Shown: positions 15,858-18,277 of the stretch, piece by piece
Position numbering within the stretch: the stretch's first letter is position 1
How the letters are laid out: the number at the start of each line of letters is the position of its first letter
Assembly: GCA_910587395.1 (NCBI GenBank)
Contig: CAJULJ010000052.1
Coordinates: 1 to 18,277, forward strand
DNA from: an uncultured Oscillospiraceae bacterium
Lineage (GTDB): Bacteria > Bacillota > Clostridia > Oscillospirales > Oscillospiraceae
Direction: 5' to 3'
DNA length: 18,277 nt
Translations under genes and position numbers: made by a program
Notes under the pieces: model-generated
The model's database searches: none
What the model was told of the DNA's origin: nothing
What the model saw: the letters and a program-made list of their open reading frames with translations, nothing else

Positions 15858-15893
15858 AAAATCGCCCACCGTAAAGCGGCGGGCGATTTATTA
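15858..15893 (+). terminator. Terminator of the coiled-coil gene
   Basis: Arms 15859-15867 and 15881-15889 (AAATCGCCC with GGGCGATTT) form a 9-bp stem, extended inward by three more pairs past a mismatch, followed by ATTAT. It starts three bases after the stop codon. Confidence 0.78.
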
Positions 15894-15913
15894 TGGGCAA
15901 AAACCCGGTCAGG

Positions 15914-15953
15914 CACATTTCAGGGGCGGGCATATGCCCGCCCCTGAAATGTG
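15914..15953. terminator. 40-bp perfect palindrome at convergent gene ends
   Basis: Arms 15914-15933 and 15934-15953 are exact reverse complements, centred on CATATG. It lies 12 bases past the stop of the minus-strand alcohol dehydrogenase and after the coiled-coil terminator. No T-run follows on either strand, so it may be a transcript-end hairpin or a repeat rather than a standard terminator. Confidence 0.65.
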
Positions 15954-15965
15954 TAAGGGATGGAA

Positions 15966-17111
15966 TTACATGATCTTGCGGAACAGGGCCTTGAAGTCCT
16001 CCACAGAGGCGGCCTTGGGGTTGCCGGGGGCGCAGGCGTCGGCGGCGGCGGACTGGGCCAGGAACTCTAGGTCATCCTCCTTCATGGCTTCCAGCTTGGT
16101 GGGGATGCCCACGTCCACGGACAGTTGGCGCACCGCGTCGATGGCGGCCTTGCGGTAGGCGGCCTGATCCATGCCGGTGGTGTCCACGCCCATGGCCTCG
16201 GCGATGTGCTTGAACTTGTCGCCGGTGGCGTCCTGGTTGTACTCCATGACGATGGGCAGCATCATGGCGCAGGCCACGCCGTGGGGGGTGTCATAGACGG
16301 CGCCCAGGGTGTGGGCCATGGAGTGGGCGATGCCCAGGCCCACGTTGGAGAAGGCCATGCCGGTGACGAACTGGCCCAGGGCCATGGCCTCCCGGCCCTC
16401 GGGGTCGTTGTTGACCGCCTTACGCAGGTTGGCGGCGATGAGCTTGATGGCCTCCAGGTTCAGGCAGTCGGCCAGCTCCCAGGCGGCTGCGGTGGTGTAG
16501 CCCTCGATGGCGTGGGTCAGGGCGTCCATGCCGGTGGCGGCGGTGAGGGACTTGGGCATGGTGGACATCATGTCCGGGTCCACGATGGCGATGTCGGGGA
16601 TGTCGTTCACGTCCACGCAGACGAACTTGCGCTTCTTCTCCACGTCGGTGATGACGTAGTTGATGGTGGCCTCAGCGGCGGTGCCGGCGGTGGTGGGGAC
16701 GGCGATGGTGTACACGGTGCGGTTCTTGGTGGGGGCCACGCCCTCCAGCGAGCGCACGTCGGCGAACTCAGGGTTGTTGATGATGATGCCGATGGCCTTG
16801 CCGGTGTCCATGGAGGAGCCGCCGCCGATGGTGATCATGTAGTCTGCGCCGCAGGCCTTGTAAGCCTCCACGCCCGCCTTCACGTTTTCGATGGTGGGGT
16901 TGGGCTTGATGTCGGAGTAGACCTCATAGGCCATGCCGTTGGCGTCCAGCAGATCGGTGACCTTCTTGGTGATGCCGAACTTCACCAGATCGGGATCGGA
17001 GGCGATGAACGCTTTTTTTACGCCCTTGGCGGCCACGAGGCCGGGAATTTCTTGAATAGCGCCCTTGCCGTGGTAGGAAATGCCGTTGAGTACGAAACGA
17101 TTGACAGCCAT
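15966..17111 (-). CDS. fucO: Iron-containing alcohol dehydrogenase, FucO-like (lactaldehyde reductase/1,2-propanediol oxidoreductase)
   Basis: Group III Fe-dependent alcohol dehydrogenase of 381 residues, cytoplasmic. It is similar along its length to E. coli FucO, which reduces lactaldehyde to 1,2-propanediol with NADH during fucose or rhamnose fermentation. Seen: the dinucleotide motif GGGSSMD (97-103), NNPEFADVRSLEG and PTTAGTAAEATINYVITD. The four metal ligands are at D196, H200, H263 and H277, the same numbers as in FucO. The start is the ATG at 17111 with AGGAGG nine bases upstream. Upstream lies a promoter at 17174-17203. No fucose or rhamnose genes are nearby, so the physiological substrate could also be another short-chain alcohol or aldehyde; related enzymes make 1,3-propanediol, butanol or ethanol. 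The family call is firm, the substrate call moderate. Confidence 0.9.
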   Translation of the reverse strand: MAVNRFVLNGISYHGKGAIQEIPGLVAAKGVKKAFIASDPDLVKFGITKKVTDLLDANGMAYEVYSDIKPNPTIENVKAGVEAYKACGADYMITIGGGSSMDTGKAIGIIINNPEFADVRSLEGVAPTKNRTVYTIAVPTTAGTAAEATINYVITDVEKKRKFVCVDVNDIPDIAIVDPDMMSTMPKSLTAATGMDALTHAIEGYTTAAAWELADCLNLEAIKLIAANLRKAVNNDPEGREAMALGQFVTGMAFSNVGLGIAHSMAHTLGAVYDTPHGVACAMMLPIVMEYNQDATGDKFKHIAEAMGVDTTGMDQAAYRKAAIDAVRQLSVDVGIPTKLEAMKEDDLEFLAQSAAADACAPGNPKAASVEDFKALFRKIM

Positions 17112-17173
17112 GATGAACTACCTCCTGATGATATTCTTATGTGTTGGCTTCCTGATTTTGGGTCCTTATTGGT

Positions 17174-17203
17174 ATCATACTCCACTTCTCGGCTCATCGT
17201 CAA
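17174..17203 (-). promoter_or_regulatory. Promoter of the alcohol dehydrogenase gene
   Basis: On the minus strand TTGACG (17198-17203) and TATGAT (17174-17179) are 18 bp apart, about 62 bp before the ATG. Confidence 0.55.
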
Positions 17204-17263
17204 GGATTTGACAGGGTAATATTTGGTGATGTAGGTGTCCATTTTCGTTCTTGGGAGTGGTAG

Positions 17264-17317
17264 CAAAAAACACCCCGGCACGGGCTGCCGCACGATGGCG
17301 TGCGGAGCGTGCCGGGG
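17264..17317 (-). terminator. Terminator of pyruvate phosphate dikinase
   Basis: An outer 10-bp stem from arms 17308-17317 and 17273-17282 (CCCCGGCACG with CGTGCCGGGG) encloses an inner 7-bp hairpin. It is followed on the minus strand by TGTTTTTT. It lies downstream of the ppdK stop. Confidence 0.85.
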
Positions 17318-17334
17318 CTGCTTTTCAGAGGCTG

Positions 17335-17352
17335 GTCACAGCGCGCTGTGAC
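17335..17352. repeat. 18-bp palindrome just after ppdK
   Basis: GTCACAGCG and CGCTGTGAC (17335-17343 and 17344-17352) are exact inverted arms, nine bases past the ppdK stop. On the plus strand AATTTTT follows, so it could end plus-strand transcripts; for ppdK it may add to the larger terminator. Confidence 0.5.
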
Positions 17353-17361
17353 AATTTTTGG

Positions 17362-18277
17362 TTAGAACTGCGGGTTGGCTATGGCGGCCTGGGCGGCGGC
17401 CAGCCGGGCGATGGGCACACGGAAGGGGGAGCAGGACACATAATCCAGCCCGATCTTGTGGCAGAACTCCACGCTGGAGGGATCGCCGCCATGCTCACCG
17501 CAGATACCTACGTGGATGCCGGGGTTGGTGGAGCGGCCCCAGCGGGCGGCGTTGGAGATCAGGCGGCCCACGCCGTGCTGGTCCAGCTTGGCGAAGGGAT
17601 CGTTCTCGTAGATCTTCTTGTCATAATAGGCGTCCAGGAACTTGCCCGCGTCGTCCCGGCTGAAGCCGAAGACCAGCTGGGTCAGGTCGTTGGAGCCGAA
17701 GGAGAAGAAGTCGGAGTGGGGGGCGATATCATCGGCGCACATGGCGGCCCGGGGGATCTCGATCATGTTGCCCACCTTATACTTCATATCAGAGCCGGCC
17801 TCTTTGATCAGCTCGTCAGCCACGCCGGTGACGATGCTCTTGACATAGGCAAACTCCTTCAGCTCGCCGATCAGGGGGATCATGATCTCGGGAACGATGG
17901 TCCACTCGGGATGGCGGCTCTGGACGGCCAGAGCCGCCTTGATGACGGCCTTGGTCTGCATTCTGGCGATCTCGGGGAAGGTGACGCTCAGGCGGCAGCC
18001 GCGGTGCCCCATCATGGGGTTGAACTCGTGGAGGCCCGCGATGATGGCCTTGATTTCGGCCACGCTCTTGCCCATGTCCTGGGCCAGCTTCTCAATGTCG
18101 GCCTCCTCAGTGGGGACGAACTCGTGCAGCGGGGGGTCCAGGAAGCGGATGGTGACGGGCAGACCCTCCATGGCTTCGTAGATGCCCTCGAAGTCGGACT
18201 GCTGCATGGGCTCCAGCTTGGACAGGGCCTTCTCCCGCTGCTCCACGGTGTCGGAGCAGATCATCTCCCGGATGGCG
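17362..18277 (-). CDS. ppdK: Pyruvate, phosphate dikinase, C-terminal part
   Basis: Interconverts ATP, phosphate and pyruvate with AMP, diphosphate and phosphoenolpyruvate; a central glycolytic/gluconeogenic step in many anaerobes. About 305 residues of the C-terminal TIM-barrel (PEP/pyruvate) domain are visible; the nucleotide-binding and phosphohistidine domains lie past the right edge. Motifs: LPVTIRFLDPPLHEFVP, MMGHRGCRLSVTFPEI, VPEIMIPLIGELKE, the metal-site region MIEIPRAA, FFSFGSNDLTQ, and CGEHGGDPSSVEF, whose Cys is the catalytic proton donor of the family. The end SCSPFRVPIARLAAAQA is typical. The frame is open through the edge; the stop is TAA at 17362-17364. The enzyme I versus PEP synthase alternative is less likely because of the GHRGCRL wording and the length of the loop before it. 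Confidence 0.96.
   Translation of the reverse strand, partial: AIREMICSDTVEQREKALSKLEPMQQSDFEGIYEAMEGLPVTIRFLDPPLHEFVPTEEADIEKLAQDMGKSVAEIKAIIAGLHEFNPMMGHRGCRLSVTFPEIARMQTKAVIKAALAVQSRHPEWTIVPEIMIPLIGELKEFAYVKSIVTGVADELIKEAGSDMKYKVGNMIEIPRAAMCADDIAPHSDFFSFGSNDLTQLVFGFSRDDAGKFLDAYYDKKIYENDPFAKLDQHGVGRLISNAARWGRSTNPGIHVGICGEHGGDPSSVEFCHKIGLDYVSCSPFRVPIARLAAAQAAIANPQF

Noticed and set aside
16125..17219. 364-codon plus-strand open frame opposite the alcohol dehydrogenase
   Set aside because: Gly/Val/His repeats from the reverse frame; the minus-strand enzyme has intact metal ligands and a clear start.

Overview
The window looks like chromosomal DNA from a GC-rich (roughly 60%) anaerobic Firmicute. 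The gene content fits the Oscillospiraceae/Ruminococcaceae (Flavonifractor-like) branch of Clostridia. Pointers are a SAM-I riboswitch before metK, a compact Cys-rich FeoB with a separate FeoA, pyruvate phosphate dikinase, a FucO-type iron alcohol dehydrogenase, sigma-A promoters with near-consensus hexamers, and strong GGAGG ribosome binding sites. The genus is inferred; no rRNA or other marker is present.

Left part (1-3857, all minus strand): the N-terminal two thirds of a GyrB/ParE-type topoisomerase subunit running off the left edge, then a two-gene unit in which the GTPase/ATPase ychF is followed 19 bp later by an iron-sulfur-flavoprotein-like oxidoreductase.

Middle (about 3930-6360): the graveyard of a mobile element. 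In minus-strand reading order it holds the C-terminus of an IS21-family istA interrupted by a structured ~110-nt insert, an istB that is frameshifted in its P-loop and then cut short, the last ~33 codons of an excisionase joined directly to istB, and a tyrosine recombinase whose frame is open but whose catalytic HxxR arginine is now cysteine. Two short coding scraps and a strong terminator lie at the right edge on the plus strand. The -35 box of the ychF promoter overlaps the integrase stop codon, so the remnant is wired into a housekeeping promoter.

Right part: feoA-feoB (plus) for ferrous iron uptake, ending in a 36-bp perfect palindrome shared with a convergent O-antigen-ligase-like membrane protein (minus). 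Then come metK under a SAM-I riboswitch (minus), two divergently transcribed MATE efflux pumps, an unrecognised 247-residue basic coiled-coil protein (plus), a FucO-like alcohol dehydrogenase (minus), and the C-terminal third of pyruvate phosphate dikinase (minus) running off the right edge.

Most genes are ordinary core or common accessory genes with their own promoters and terminators. I see no convincing new defence, toxin or biosynthetic system. The most interesting items are the layered decay of the mobile element (catalytic R-to-C, P-loop frameshift, istB/xis fusion, small structured insert), the outward promoter geometry at ychF, and the orphan coiled-coil gene.
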